NCBI RefSeq assembly: GCF_024297145.1
Contig: NZ_JANCTC010000021.1
Location: 1 to 64,000 of the forward strand
Origin: Mesorhizobium sp. LMG 17147
GTDB lineage: Bacteria > Pseudomonadota > Alphaproteobacteria > Rhizobiales > Rhizobiaceae
Length of the DNA stretch: 64,000 nucleotides
Direction of reading: 5' to 3'
The notes under the pieces: generated by a model
Database searches by the model: none
What the model was told of the DNA's origin: nothing
Seen by the model: only the letters and a program-made list of their open reading frames with translations
Program-made: the position numbers and the translations under genes
Part shown: positions 48,007 through 56,416 of the stretch, piece by piece
Layout: the number at the start of each line of letters is the position of its first letter
Position numbering within the stretch: the stretch's first letter is position 1

Positions 48007-48594
48007 ATGGCCAATACCGCCGGATTTCTGCTGCTTGAACGTGAGGGCCTGCCGGATGATCTGCGCTGGCTGGCCGAAAAATATCCGCGCGAGATCTGGC
48101 AGGCGCATGCCAACATTCACGGCGTGGCCAATATGTGGCTGCAGCGGCACGATATGTTCCGCGAGCTTGGCGACATGCTCACCAGTGGTATCGGCGATTA
48201 TCGAGAAGGTAGGCTGAACGCGCCGGAATTCGCGCGCTGGTTCGCGCCGCGCCTCAACCATTTCCTCGGCAATCTCGACGGCCATCACAATGTCGAGGAC
48301 CATCATTATTTCCCGGTCTTCGCCAGGGCCGAGACCCGTCTGAAGCGCGGCTTCGAGATTCTCGATGCCGATCACCACACAATCCATGAGGGACTGGAGC
48401 GCAATGCCGAGGCGGCAAATGCCTTCATCCGCACGCTTCAGGAGAGCGAGGTCAAGCAGCGCTTCGCCGCCGACACCTATGCCGACGAGAACAGCCGGCT
48501 GATCGCCATGCTGACCAGGCATCTTGCCGACGAGGAAGACCTGATCATCCCGCTGATCCTGGAAAAGGGTGACCGTGCGCTCGGCATAGATTGA
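48007..48594 (+). CDS. hemerythrin HHE-domain protein
   Basis: 195 aa, all-helical, with di-iron ligand clusters spread along four helices: HANIHGVANMWLQRHDMF, LDGHHNVEDHHYF, ILDADHHTIHEGL and LTRHLADEEDLIIP. Such proteins bind O2 or NO or act in iron/oxidative-stress handling; the role here is not determined. A long palindromic repeat sits in its 5' leader. Convergent with the DedA gene, three bases apart. Confidence 0.9.
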   Translation: MANTAGFLLLEREGLPDDLRWLAEKYPREIWQAHANIHGVANMWLQRHDMFRELGDMLTSGIGDYREGRLNAPEFARWFAPRLNHFLGNLDGHHNVEDHHYFPVFARAETRLKRGFEILDADHHTIHEGLERNAEAANAFIRTLQESEVKQRFAADTYADENSRLIAMLTRHLADEEDLIIPLILEKGDRALGID

Positions 48595-48597
48595 CGA

Positions 48598-49185
48598 TCA
48601 GCTTCCCTTGCGAAGCTCCTTCTTGGCGAGGAAGTGCGACGCCAGCCAGCCGAGTATAGCCACAACGAGGCCGATTGCCAGAGCGATCAGCAGCCGCTCG
48701 TGGCGGGCCAGCGCCTGGCCGACGATGCGCTCGGCACCCAGCCCGAACACATAACCGACCGTGCAGAACAGCCCCGCCCAGACCACCGATGAGATGGCGT
48801 TGAGGATGGCGAAACGCGCCGCGGCGATGCCGGACAGCCCCGCCGCGATACCACCGACCAGGCGCAGGCCATAGATGTAGCGGTTCGACAGCACGAAGAT
48901 GTTGGGATGAGAGGTGACGAGACGATAGGCGTGGCTGAAGCCCGGCCGGGCACGGAGCCTGATCACGAATTTATGGTCGGCGAAGCTCCGCCCCAAGATG
49001 AAGAAGAACGTGTCGCCACCGAAGGCGCCGAGCGCTGCCGCGAGGAAAGCCTGCCACAGGACGAAGACATGCTGATGCGCGAAGAAACCGCCAAGGATGG
49101 CGGCGCTTTCGCCCTCGGCCACGCAGCCCAGGAAAACCGCGACCAACCCATATTGCTCAATGAGACGATGGATGGCTTCCGTCAT
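48598..49185 (-). CDS. DedA-family inner-membrane protein
   Basis: 195 aa. The DedA core is visible: FLGCVAEGESAAILGGFFAH near the N-terminus (re-entrant loop with acidic residues), GGDTFFFILGR, RYIYGLRLVGGIAAGLSG with the conserved R...G pattern, and a final helix (LIALAIGLVVAILGWLASHFL). DedA/DTT proteins act as lipid scramblase/flippase-like transporters. The start overlaps the DUF1003 stop by four bases, so the two are translationally coupled. Confidence 0.88.
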   Translation of the reverse strand: MTEAIHRLIEQYGLVAVFLGCVAEGESAAILGGFFAHQHVFVLWQAFLAAALGAFGGDTFFFILGRSFADHKFVIRLRARPGFSHAYRLVTSHPNIFVLSNRYIYGLRLVGGIAAGLSGIAAARFAILNAISSVVWAGLFCTVGYVFGLGAERIVGQALARHERLLIALAIGLVVAILGWLASHFLAKKELRKGS

Positions 49186-49745
49186 GAAGACGTTCGCTGC
49201 TTCGACAGAATGTCGTCGATGCGCTTCACCTGCTCGGCCAGCCGGGCGATCTCGTCTCGCATGCCGATGATCTGGCTGTGGCGCAGTTCGTCGAGCTTTT
49301 CGTGTAACGCCATGATCTCGATCTCGGCCTTGAGATTAACCTCATAGTCGTGGGCGGCGTCGATTCGATCGCGCTCCGTCTGGCGGTTCTGCGCCATCAT
49401 GATCACTGGCGCCTGCAGGGCGGCAACCATGGAAAGCACGAGATTGAGGAAGATGAATGGATAGGGATCGAAGGCGGCGCTCGACAAGAGCCAGACATTG
49501 CCTGCCGTCCACAGGATCAGGAAGCCAATGAATGCCAGGATGAAGGACCACGAGCCGCCGATCCGGGCGATGGTGTCGGCCAGGCGATCTCCAAACGTCT
49601 GGTGAAAGGCGACGGCCTTGTTGGTGTCCTTGGAGATCGTGGTGCGCTCGAGCGTAGATTGCAGTACCCGGCTTTCGAGCGCGCTGAGGCCGTCCGGCTT
49701 TCGCTTCAGCCAGCGGCTTGCCAGGTCCTCGATCGTCTTGTTCAT
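49182..49745 (-). CDS. DUF1003 membrane protein
   Basis: 187 aa. Two helices (SWSFILAFIGFLILWTAGNVW and PFIFLNLVLSMVAALQAPVIMM) are flanked by a cytoplasmic N-terminus and a long coiled-coil C-terminus (about residues 130-187) that includes MMAQNRQTERDR, the family signature. Function is unknown; members are linked to Mg/cell-envelope genes. The ATG at 49745 has GGAGG six bases upstream. First gene of the DUF1003-DedA pair. Confidence 0.88.
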   Translation of the reverse strand: MNKTIEDLASRWLKRKPDGLSALESRVLQSTLERTTISKDTNKAVAFHQTFGDRLADTIARIGGSWSFILAFIGFLILWTAGNVWLLSSAAFDPYPFIFLNLVLSMVAALQAPVIMMAQNRQTERDRIDAAHDYEVNLKAEIEIMALHEKLDELRHSQIIGMRDEIARLAEQVKRIDDILSKQRTSS

Positions 49746-49828
49746 CGTCGCCTCCGTCGTCAGCGATGAGGTAGAAGCTGCCGGTTCATACGGGAAGTGG
49801 TAGATTGACGCGATGGGGTCAGGAAACA

Positions 49829-50542
49829 ATGGTGGATTTTCAGAAAATTCGCGCCCGTGCAGCGAAACGCAAAGGCGGTGAGGCAGCCCTTACGTCGCTG
49901 CTGGGTCCAATGCCTGACAATGCCGCGGTGGCAAAGATTGCGGATGACCGGATCCTGTCGACCATGGCCGAGCGGGTCTTTGCCGCCGGCTTCGTCTGGC
50001 GCGTCATCGAGCAGAAATGGCCGGGTTTCGAGGAAGCATTTCTTGGCTTCGAACCGAAGCGGCTGCTATTCCAGCCTGACGATTTCTGGCACGATCTCAC
50101 CGCCGACAAGCGCATCGTGCGCAATCCGCAGAAGATCAAATCCGTACGCGACAACGCGGCCTTCGTCGAGCGCGTGTCGAAGGAGCACGGCAGCTTCGGC
50201 AAGTTCCTGGCCGATTGGCCGGCGGATGACCAGGTCGGGTTGATGGCCTACCTCGGCAAGCACGGCAGCCGGCTCGGCGGCAATACCGGCCAGTATTTTC
50301 TGCGCTGGCTTGAGTGGGACGCTTTTGTTGTCTCGGCCGATACGGCGGCCGCACTGCGCGATGCCGGACTCGACATCGCGGAGAGCCCGACGTCGAAGAG
50401 GGATTTGGGCAGGATCCAGGCGCAGATCAACGCCTGGGCGGCGGAAACCGGGCTGCCGCGCCGACACATTTCCCGCATTCTGGCAATGTCGATCGGCGAG
50501 AACCATCCGCCGGAAGCCTTGCGCGAATATATGGGCGAATAG
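49829..50542 (+). CDS. DNA-3-methyladenine glycosylase I-like protein (Tag family)
   Basis: 237 aa. The Tag-type pattern is recognisable (FVWRVIEQKWPGFEEAFLGF, LTADKRIVRNPQKIKSVRDNA), within an HhH-GPD-like all-helical fold. The classical Tag zinc ligands are not evident, and the C-terminal half differs from E. coli Tag, so it may be a divergent subfamily. Expected role: excision of alkylated purines in base-excision repair. The ATG at 49829 has AGGA five bases upstream. Confidence 0.75.
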   Translation: MVDFQKIRARAAKRKGGEAALTSLLGPMPDNAAVAKIADDRILSTMAERVFAAGFVWRVIEQKWPGFEEAFLGFEPKRLLFQPDDFWHDLTADKRIVRNPQKIKSVRDNAAFVERVSKEHGSFGKFLADWPADDQVGLMAYLGKHGSRLGGNTGQYFLRWLEWDAFVVSADTAAALRDAGLDIAESPTSKRDLGRIQAQINAWAAETGLPRRHISRILAMSIGENHPPEALREYMGE

Positions 50543-50550
50543 GATCGATT

Positions 50551-50563
50551 GTTTGGTCCAAAC
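50551..50563. promoter_or_regulatory. 13-bp palindrome upstream of NAD synthetase
   Basis: GTTTGG-T-CCAAAC is a perfect odd-centred palindrome 45 nt before the nadE start, in the short gap after the Tag-like gene. It may be an operator; the cognate regulator is not known. Confidence 0.35.
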
Positions 50564-50607
50564 GAACGCCATTGCCCGACGAATTTTGCCGCGCTAAACC
50601 CACGGGC

Positions 50608-52290
50608 ATGACAGACAGGACCGCTCCAGACATATTGCGCATCGCCGTCGCCCAGCTCAATCCGACGGTCGGCGACGTCGCCGGCAATCTTGCCAAGGCA
50701 CGCGAGGCGAGGGCGGATGCCGCCCGCCAAGGCGCCGACCTCGTGCTGTTTACCGAGCTTTTCCTTTCCGGCTATCCGCCTGAGGATCTGGTGCTGAAGC
50801 CGGCATTCCTGAAGGCGTGCGAGCGGGCGGCGGAGGATTTCGCCGGCGATACCGCCGACGGCGGCCCAGGGTTCATCATCGGCACGCCGTTGAAGCGCAA
50901 GACCGGCACGCACAATTCGATCATCTTTGCTGATCGCGGCAAAATCCTTGCCGAACGCTACAAGCTCGATCTGCCGAATTACGGTGAGTTCGACGAGAAG
51001 CGCGTCTTCCAGGCCGGCCCCGAGATCCAGGGGCCGGTCAATTTCCGCGGCGTGCGCGTGGGAGTGCCTATCTGCGAAGACATCTGGGGCGAAGTTGCCG
51101 TCTGCGAGACGCTGGCCGAAAGCGGCGCCGAAATCCTGCTGGTGCCGAACGGCTCGCCCTACTATCGCGGCAAGGTCGATGTCCGCCACCAGATCGTCAT
51201 CCGCCAGGTCATCGAATGCGGACTGCCGATCATCTATGCCAACCAGCTTGGCGGCCAGGACGAACTGGTCTTCGACGGCGCATCGTTTGCCATCGGTTCT
51301 GACAAGACGCTGGCCTTCCAGATGAGCCAGTTCGAGGAGACGGTCAACGTCACCACCTGGAAGCGAAAGAATGACATCTGGGTCTGCTCTGACGGACCGA
51401 TGTCGAAAATCCCTGAAAAGGAGGAGGCCGACTATCGCGCCTGCATGTTGGGCTTGCGCGACTACGTCAACAAGAACGGCTTCAAGAATGTCGTGCTTGG
51501 CCTTTCCGGCGGCATCGATTCGGCGATCTGCGCGGCACTTGCCGTCGATGCGCTGGGCGAGGAGCGGCTGCGCGCCGTGATGATGCCTTACCGCTACACT
51601 TCGAAGGACTCGCTCAAGGACGCCGAGGACTGCGCCCGCGCGCTCGGCTGCCGCTACGATATCGTGCCGATCTTCGAGCCGGTCGAGGGCTTCCTGCACA
51701 CACTGACGCAGCTTTTCGAGGGCACCAAGGAAGGCATCACCGAGGAAAACCTGCAGAGCCGTGCCCGCGGCACCATCCTGATGGCGATTTCCAACAAGTT
51801 CGGCTCGATGGTGGTCACTACCGGCAACAAGAGCGAGATGTCGGTAGGCTACGCCACGCTTTATGGCGACATGAATGGCGGCTTCAATCCGATCAAGGAT
51901 CTCTACAAGATGCAGGTCTATGCGCTGGCGCGCTGGCGCAACGCGCATGTGCCGCCGGGTGCGCTCGGTCCGTCCGGCGAGGTGATCCCGAATAATATCA
52001 TCGACAAGGCTCCCTCGGCGGAACTGCGAGAGAACCAGACCGACCAGGATTCGCTGCCGCCCTATCCGGTGCTCGATGACATATTGGAGTGCCTGGTCGA
52101 AAACGAGATGGGCGTCGACGAGATCGTTGCGCGCGGCCATGACCGGGCGACGGTGACGCGCGTCGAGCACCTGCTTTACGTCGCCGAATACAAGCGCCGG
52201 CAGGCGGCGCCCGGCGTGAAGATCACCAGGAAGAATTTTGGCCGCGACCGCCGCTATCCCATCACCAACCGGTTCAGGGATGGCGGGTAG
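50608..52290 (+). CDS. nadE: glutamine-dependent NAD+ synthetase
   Basis: 560 aa with two domains. The N-terminal nitrilase-type glutaminase carries the Glu-Lys-Cys triad in FTELFLSGYPPEDL, ERYKLDLPNYGEFDE and GVPICEDIWG. The C-terminal synthetase has the ATP pyrophosphatase loop LGLSGGIDSA and TGNKSEMSVGYATLYGDMNG. It amidates deamido-NAD+ using ATP and glutamine. The start MTDRTAPDILRIAVAQLNPT fits homologues. Confidence 0.95.
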   Translation: MTDRTAPDILRIAVAQLNPTVGDVAGNLAKAREARADAARQGADLVLFTELFLSGYPPEDLVLKPAFLKACERAAEDFAGDTADGGPGFIIGTPLKRKTGTHNSIIFADRGKILAERYKLDLPNYGEFDEKRVFQAGPEIQGPVNFRGVRVGVPICEDIWGEVAVCETLAESGAEILLVPNGSPYYRGKVDVRHQIVIRQVIECGLPIIYANQLGGQDELVFDGASFAIGSDKTLAFQMSQFEETVNVTTWKRKNDIWVCSDGPMSKIPEKEEADYRACMLGLRDYVNKNGFKNVVLGLSGGIDSAICAALAVDALGEERLRAVMMPYRYTSKDSLKDAEDCARALGCRYDIVPIFEPVEGFLHTLTQLFEGTKEGITEENLQSRARGTILMAISNKFGSMVVTTGNKSEMSVGYATLYGDMNGGFNPIKDLYKMQVYALARWRNAHVPPGALGPSGEVIPNNIIDKAPSAELRENQTDQDSLPPYPVLDDILECLVENEMGVDEIVARGHDRATVTRVEHLLYVAEYKRRQAAPGVKITRKNFGRDRRYPITNRFRDGG

Positions 52291-52316
52291 GCGATTGGCT
52301 GCATAACGGTTTAGCC

Positions 52317-52730
52317 ATGGCCAACTTTGAGATCAGCTTTGACCTGTCGCAGATCGACTTCCGGGCGACGTCCGACATTTTGAAGGAGAGCTATTGGGGC
52401 AGCGGCCGCAGCGATGAACTGCACCGCCGCGCCTTTGCCAACTCACTGTGCGTCGGCGCCTATGTCGGCGGCAATCAGGTCGGCTTTGGTCGGGCGATCA
52501 CCGACCGTACGGTATTTGCCTATCTCGCCGACATCATTGTCTGGCCCGGGTATCGCGGGCAAGGCATCGGAACCCGGCTTGTCCAGGCGCTTATCGATCA
52601 TCCGGATTGCAAGACTGTCACGCATTGGAGCCTGTCGACCAACGACGCCCATGCGGTTTACGAGAAGCTCGGCTTCAGACCTTCCACCGACGGCCGCTAT
52701 ATGCGCCTCGACCGTATCACGGCAACCTGA
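52317..52730 (+). CDS. GNAT-family N-acetyltransferase
   Basis: 137 aa. FAYLADIIVWPGYRGQGIGT contains the acetyl-CoA loop (RGQGIGT), and HAVYEKLGFRPSTDGRYMRL closes the fold. The N-terminus begins directly with the first strand. It follows nadE by 26 nt. The acceptor is unknown; small GNATs of this type often act on free amino acids or ribosomal proteins. Confidence 0.85.
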   Translation: MANFEISFDLSQIDFRATSDILKESYWGSGRSDELHRRAFANSLCVGAYVGGNQVGFGRAITDRTVFAYLADIIVWPGYRGQGIGTRLVQALIDHPDCKTVTHWSLSTNDAHAVYEKLGFRPSTDGRYMRLDRITAT

Positions 52731-52810
52731 ACAGAGGCAGCGCACAACCCGCGATTGTTGCAAAATCGTCTCACTGCTTGGACCAGATGCGCTTTGGGTT
52801 ATCTACTGAC

Positions 52811-52839
52811 TTGGCGCGGCGTTGAGGCGTCTCTATAAA
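52811..52839 (+). promoter_or_regulatory. predicted promoter of the ABC exporter leader
   Basis: TTGGCG (52811-52816) and TATAAA (52834-52839) are separated by exactly 17 nt, a good sigma-70 match in a gap without other strong candidates. The predicted start near 52846 puts the 13-codon leader ORF about 27 nt into the transcript. Confidence 0.6.
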
Positions 52840-52872
52840 CGCCTTTCCGCGATCCCCTTGGGGAGGACCGAA

Positions 52873-52914
52873 ATGCCAGGATTTGACATCGTTATGCGAG
52901 GCCGCGAAGCCTAG
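52873..52914 (+). CDS. candidate leader peptide MPGFDIVMRGREA
   Basis: 13 codons with a near-ideal Shine-Dalgarno (GGGGAGGA, 52860-52867) five bases before the ATG. That site lies in the palindrome TCCCCTTGGGGA (52853-52864) and could be masked in RNA. The peptide contains an Arg-Gly-Arg stretch, which fits the +X+ pattern of known drug-dependent ribosome-arrest leaders. It precedes three overlapping hairpins and an ABC exporter gene. Coding status is inferred only from the ribosome site and context. Confidence 0.5.
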   Translation: MPGFDIVMRGREA

Positions 52915-52948
52915 GTCTCAATCGGCAAGCCAGAAGGTTCTTACCTTT

Positions 52949-53053
52949 GCGGCGAAGCCGAGCTGAGAACAGGCGTTCGTCGATGCCGGTCGCCGCCCGT
53001 ATTCGGGCGAGCCGCCAATTCCTTGGGTGTTAATTCGCCCGACGCGGTTTTTT
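52949..53053 (+). promoter_or_regulatory. candidate attenuator: three mutually exclusive hairpins and a T-run
   Basis: Segment 1 GCGGCGA (52949-52955) pairs with segment 2 TCGCCGC (52990-52996). Segment 2 as CGCCCG (52994-52999) pairs with segment 3 CGGGCG (53004-53009). Segment 3 as TCGGGCGA (53003-53010) pairs with segment 4 TCGCCCGA (53035-53042). TTTTTT follows at 53048-53053. The 2:3 stem excludes both 1:2 and 3:4. The 3:4 loop is long (24 nt) and five bases separate it from the T-run, so terminator strength is uncertain. Confidence 0.5.
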
Positions 53054-53103
53054 CAATTTTCGACCTTTTCCGGGATCGGGCTCGTTTGCGCCCGAATGAC
53101 ATC

Positions 53104-54909
53104 ATGGCTCGTTTTCGAATAGATTTGCGCGCGGGCGCCTTTCGCAGCGTTCTTGGCTTCACGCTCAGCCATTGGCGGCGTCAGCCGTGGCGGCTTGCCG
53201 GCATTATGGGCACGTTCCTGCTGTCGACCTTGGCCGACGTGCTGACGCCGCTCTATTCCGGCCGGCTGGTGGATGCCGTCGCCAGCAGTGCTGCGGCCGA
53301 CGATGTTGCGTGGAACGCGGCGATGGCGGCCTTTTCGATGCTGGTTGCCCTGGCGCTCACCGGTGTCGTGCTGCGCAATCTCGCCTTCATGGCCATTGTC
53401 GAGCTGACGTTGAAGATGATGGCGGATATCGCCGCCGACGCCTTCCACCGCGTACAGCGCTTCTCCACCGACTGGCACGCCAACAGCTTCGCCGGATCGA
53501 CGGTGCGCAAGATAACGCGCGGCATGTGGGCGCTCGACCTGCTCAACGACACGATCCTGATCGCGCTGCTGCCGTCGGTCGTCATGCTCGTCGGCTCGAC
53601 GCTGCTGCTTGGCTGGTTCTGGCCGCTGATGGGCGCGATCGTCGCCATCGGTTCGGTTCTGTTCATCGCGGTGACGACGATGCTGTCGCTTGGCTATGTC
53701 GCGCCCGCGGCAAGGCTTGCAAATGCGTGGGATACACGGCTTGGCGGCTCGCTGGCCGATGCGGTGAGCTGCAACGCCGTGGTCAAGGGTTTTGGCGCCG
53801 AGGAACGCGAGGAGACGCGGCTTGCCGAGGTCGTCGCCAAATGGCGCGGTCGCACGCGCCGCACCTGGATGCGCGGCACCGTCAACGGCACCACGCAAGG
53901 GACGATGCTGCTGCTTTTGAGGGCAGCGGTCATCGGCTTCTCCCTGCTTTTGTGGTCGTGGGGGCAGGCGAGCGCCGGCGATGTCGCCTTCGTGCTGACC
54001 TCATTCTTCGTGCTGCAAGGCTATCTGCGCGACATCGGCACGCATATCCGCAATCTGCAGCGCTCGATCAACGACATGGAGGAACTGGTCGACTTCCAGT
54101 CCGAACCACTCGGCATCGAGGATCGGCCCGGAGCCAAACCGATCCGGATCACCGATGGCCGTATCACCTTCGACAATGTAACGTTCCATTATGGCAGCCA
54201 CCGCCTGCCGCTCTATCGCGACTTTTCGGTGGATATCGCGCCGGGCGAACGGGTTGGGTTGGTTGGCCATTCGGGCTCCGGCAAGACGACATTCGTCAAG
54301 CTGATCCAGCGCCTCTACGACGTGACTGCGGGCAATATCCTGATCGACGGCCAGGATATTGCCAAGGTGGCGCAGGCGTCGCTGCGCGCACAGATCGCAA
54401 TCGTCCAGCAGGAGCCGATCCTGTTTCACCGGTCGCTGGCCGAAAACATCGCCTATGCCCGGCCGGCCGCCACGCAGGCCGAGATCGAGCAGGCGGCGCG
54501 GTTGGCCAGCGCGCATGACTTCATCGCCAATTTGCCGAAAGGCTATGGCACGCTGGTCGGCGAGCGCGGCGTAAAGCTGTCGGGCGGCGAGCGTCAGCGT
54601 GTTGCAATCGCACGCGCCTTCCTTGCCGATTCGCGCATTCTCATCCTGGATGAGGCAACGTCGAGCCTCGATTCGGAATCGGAGGTGCTGATCCAGCAGG
54701 CGATGGAGCGCTTGATGGTCGGCCGCACGACGCTGGTAATTGCCCACCGGCTGTCGACGGTGCGGGCGCTGGACAGGCTTTTGGTGTTCGATCGCGGCCG
54801 CATCGTCGAAGAGGGCTCGCATGACCAGCTGATCCGGCTGCAAGGCGGCATCTACCGCCGGCTGTTCGAACGCCAGGCGCTTGAACTGACCAAAGGCCTG
54901 GTGATCTGA
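53104..54909 (+). CDS. ABC transporter fused membrane/ATPase protein (MsbA/multidrug exporter type)
   Basis: 601 aa half-transporter. Six-helix ABC transmembrane domain at residues about 20-330 (LAGIMGTFLLSTLADVLTPL; LPSVVMLVGSTLLLGWFWP). The nucleotide-binding domain has Walker A GHSGSGKTT, Q-loop IVQQEPILFHRSLAENIAYA, signature LSGGERQRVAIARAFL, Walker B ILILDEATSSLDSESE and the H-loop AHRLS. It works as a homodimer exporting lipids, peptides or drugs; the substrate is not evident. The ATG at 53104 starts MARFRIDLRAGAF; an alternative TTG at 53023 would overlap the T-run of the leader. Transcription is probably controlled by the leader described separately. Confidence 0.9.
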   Translation: MARFRIDLRAGAFRSVLGFTLSHWRRQPWRLAGIMGTFLLSTLADVLTPLYSGRLVDAVASSAAADDVAWNAAMAAFSMLVALALTGVVLRNLAFMAIVELTLKMMADIAADAFHRVQRFSTDWHANSFAGSTVRKITRGMWALDLLNDTILIALLPSVVMLVGSTLLLGWFWPLMGAIVAIGSVLFIAVTTMLSLGYVAPAARLANAWDTRLGGSLADAVSCNAVVKGFGAEEREETRLAEVVAKWRGRTRRTWMRGTVNGTTQGTMLLLLRAAVIGFSLLLWSWGQASAGDVAFVLTSFFVLQGYLRDIGTHIRNLQRSINDMEELVDFQSEPLGIEDRPGAKPIRITDGRITFDNVTFHYGSHRLPLYRDFSVDIAPGERVGLVGHSGSGKTTFVKLIQRLYDVTAGNILIDGQDIAKVAQASLRAQIAIVQQEPILFHRSLAENIAYARPAATQAEIEQAARLASAHDFIANLPKGYGTLVGERGVKLSGGERQRVAIARAFLADSRILILDEATSSLDSESEVLIQQAMERLMVGRTTLVIAHRLSTVRALDRLLVFDRGRIVEEGSHDQLIRLQGGIYRRLFERQALELTKGLVI

Positions 54910-54917
54910 CGGTTACG

Positions 54918-54947
54918 GCGCCGCACGTCTTGATAGACGTGCGGCGC
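54918..54947 (+). terminator. rho-independent terminator of the ABC exporter
   Basis: GCGCCGCACGTCT and AGACGTGCGGCGC form a perfect 13-bp stem with the loop TGAT, followed by TGCAGTCTTTTCTT. It begins nine bases after the exporter stop. Confidence 0.85.
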
Positions 54948-55042
54948 TGCAGTCTTTTCTTCGCCTTTGTCATGTTCTATGTCTGCCGCCGAGCGCGGGG
55001 GCGCGTCTTGTCAACAGCAAAACCATCCGGTACGCCCCGCTC

Positions 55043-56416
55043 ATGACAGTTACCGTCCGTTTCGCCCCGTCACCGACCGGCCGCATCCATATCGGCAATG
55101 CGCGCACCGCTTTGTTCAATTGGCTGTTCGCCATCAAGAACAAAGGCCGCTTCATCCAGCGCTTCGACGACACCGACGTTGCCCGTTCGACGCAGGAGTT
55201 TTCCGACGCTATCCTGTATGACCTGCATTGGCTGGGCATCTTCCCCGACGCCACGGAGTACCAGTCGCGGCGCGTGGAAATCTACGATGCCGCACTGGAG
55301 AAGCTGAAGGAGGCGCGCCTCGTCTATGCTTGCTATGAGACGCCCGAAGAGCTCGACCTGAGGCGCAAGGTGCGCCGTACGCGTGGCCTGCCGCCAGTCT
55401 ATGGCCGTGAGGCGTTGACGCTGACAGCTGAGCAGGTGGCGGAATATGAGGCCGATGGGCGGCGGCCGCACTGGCGCTTTCTGCTGCCCAACTTCACCAG
55501 TGATCCGCTGCAGCCGGAGCGCACCGAAATCCACTGGAACGACCTGGTGCGCGGCGAAGAAACCGTCGACCTCGCCTCGCTTTCAGACCCGGTTCTGCGG
55601 CGTGAGGACGGCACCTACCTCTATACATTACCTTCGGTTGTCGACGACATCGACATGGGCGTCAGCCATGTCATTCGCGGCGACGACCACGTCACCAATA
55701 CCGGCGTCCAGATAGCCCTGTTCCAAGCACTTGGCGCGGAGCCGCCGGCGTTCGGCCACCACAATCTCCTGACAACGGCATCAGGCGAGGGACTTTCGAA
55801 GCGCACCGGCGCGCTGTCCATCCAGAGCCTGCGTGAGAGCGGCATCGAGCCGATGGCGGTGGCTTCGCTGGCGGTGCTTGTCGGTACCTCGGAAAACGTC
55901 GTAGCGGTGCCAACGATGGCCGAGCTAGCCGAGCGCTTCGATCCGGCTGCAACATCGAAATCCGCCGCCAAATTCGACCCGGACGAGCTCTTCGTGCTCA
56001 ACCGCACGCTGCTGCACCACATGCCGTTTTCAGAGGCGCGCGACCGGCTGATCGTGCTCGGCATCTCCGGCGAACAGGCCGAGCCTTTCTGGCTGGCGGT
56101 GCGCGGCAATCTCGACAGGCTGGCCGATGCGGCGATCTGGTGGCGTACGCTTCGAGACGGTCCAGAGGAGCCGGCGGAGTTTTCCGACGAGGACCGCGAC
56201 TTTCTTCGCCAGGCATTCGAGCTGCTGCCGGAAGAGCCTTGGAACGGCACTGTCTGGAAGGACTGGACGGGCAAGATCCGCGCGGCGAGCGGCCGCAAGG
56301 GCAAGGCCCTGTTCATGCCGCTCAGGCTGGCGCTTACGGGACAGTCTTCCGGTCCGGAGCTTGCAGATCTGTTGCCGCTGCTGGGTCGGGAAGGAACGTT
56401 GGCCCGACGACCCTGA
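55043..56416 (+). CDS. gltX: glutamyl-tRNA synthetase
   Basis: 457 aa, class I synthetase. FAPSPTGRIHIGNARTAL holds the HIGH motif as HIGN, and GEGLSKRTGALS (about residue 250) is the KMSKS equivalent. FIQRFDDTDVAR, DLVRGEETVDLASLSDPVL and the C-terminal anticodon-binding helices are present. Rhizobiales often carry two gltX copies, one of them able to charge tRNA-Gln in the indirect pathway; which type this is cannot be told here. The 3' end overlaps the convergent DUF2865 gene by 83 nt. Confidence 0.93.
   Translation: MTVTVRFAPSPTGRIHIGNARTALFNWLFAIKNKGRFIQRFDDTDVARSTQEFSDAILYDLHWLGIFPDATEYQSRRVEIYDAALEKLKEARLVYACYETPEELDLRRKVRRTRGLPPVYGREALTLTAEQVAEYEADGRRPHWRFLLPNFTSDPLQPERTEIHWNDLVRGEETVDLASLSDPVLRREDGTYLYTLPSVVDDIDMGVSHVIRGDDHVTNTGVQIALFQALGAEPPAFGHHNLLTTASGEGLSKRTGALSIQSLRESGIEPMAVASLAVLVGTSENVVAVPTMAELAERFDPAATSKSAAKFDPDELFVLNRTLLHHMPFSEARDRLIVLGISGEQAEPFWLAVRGNLDRLADAAIWWRTLRDGPEEPAEFSDEDRDFLRQAFELLPEEPWNGTVWKDWTGKIRAASGRKGKALFMPLRLALTGQSSGPELADLLPLLGREGTLARRP

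Noticed and set aside
53023..53103. Longer ABC exporter start at TTG 53023
   Set aside because: It would translate the attenuator T-run and the residues before MARFRIDL do not look like the family's N-terminus; not fully excluded.
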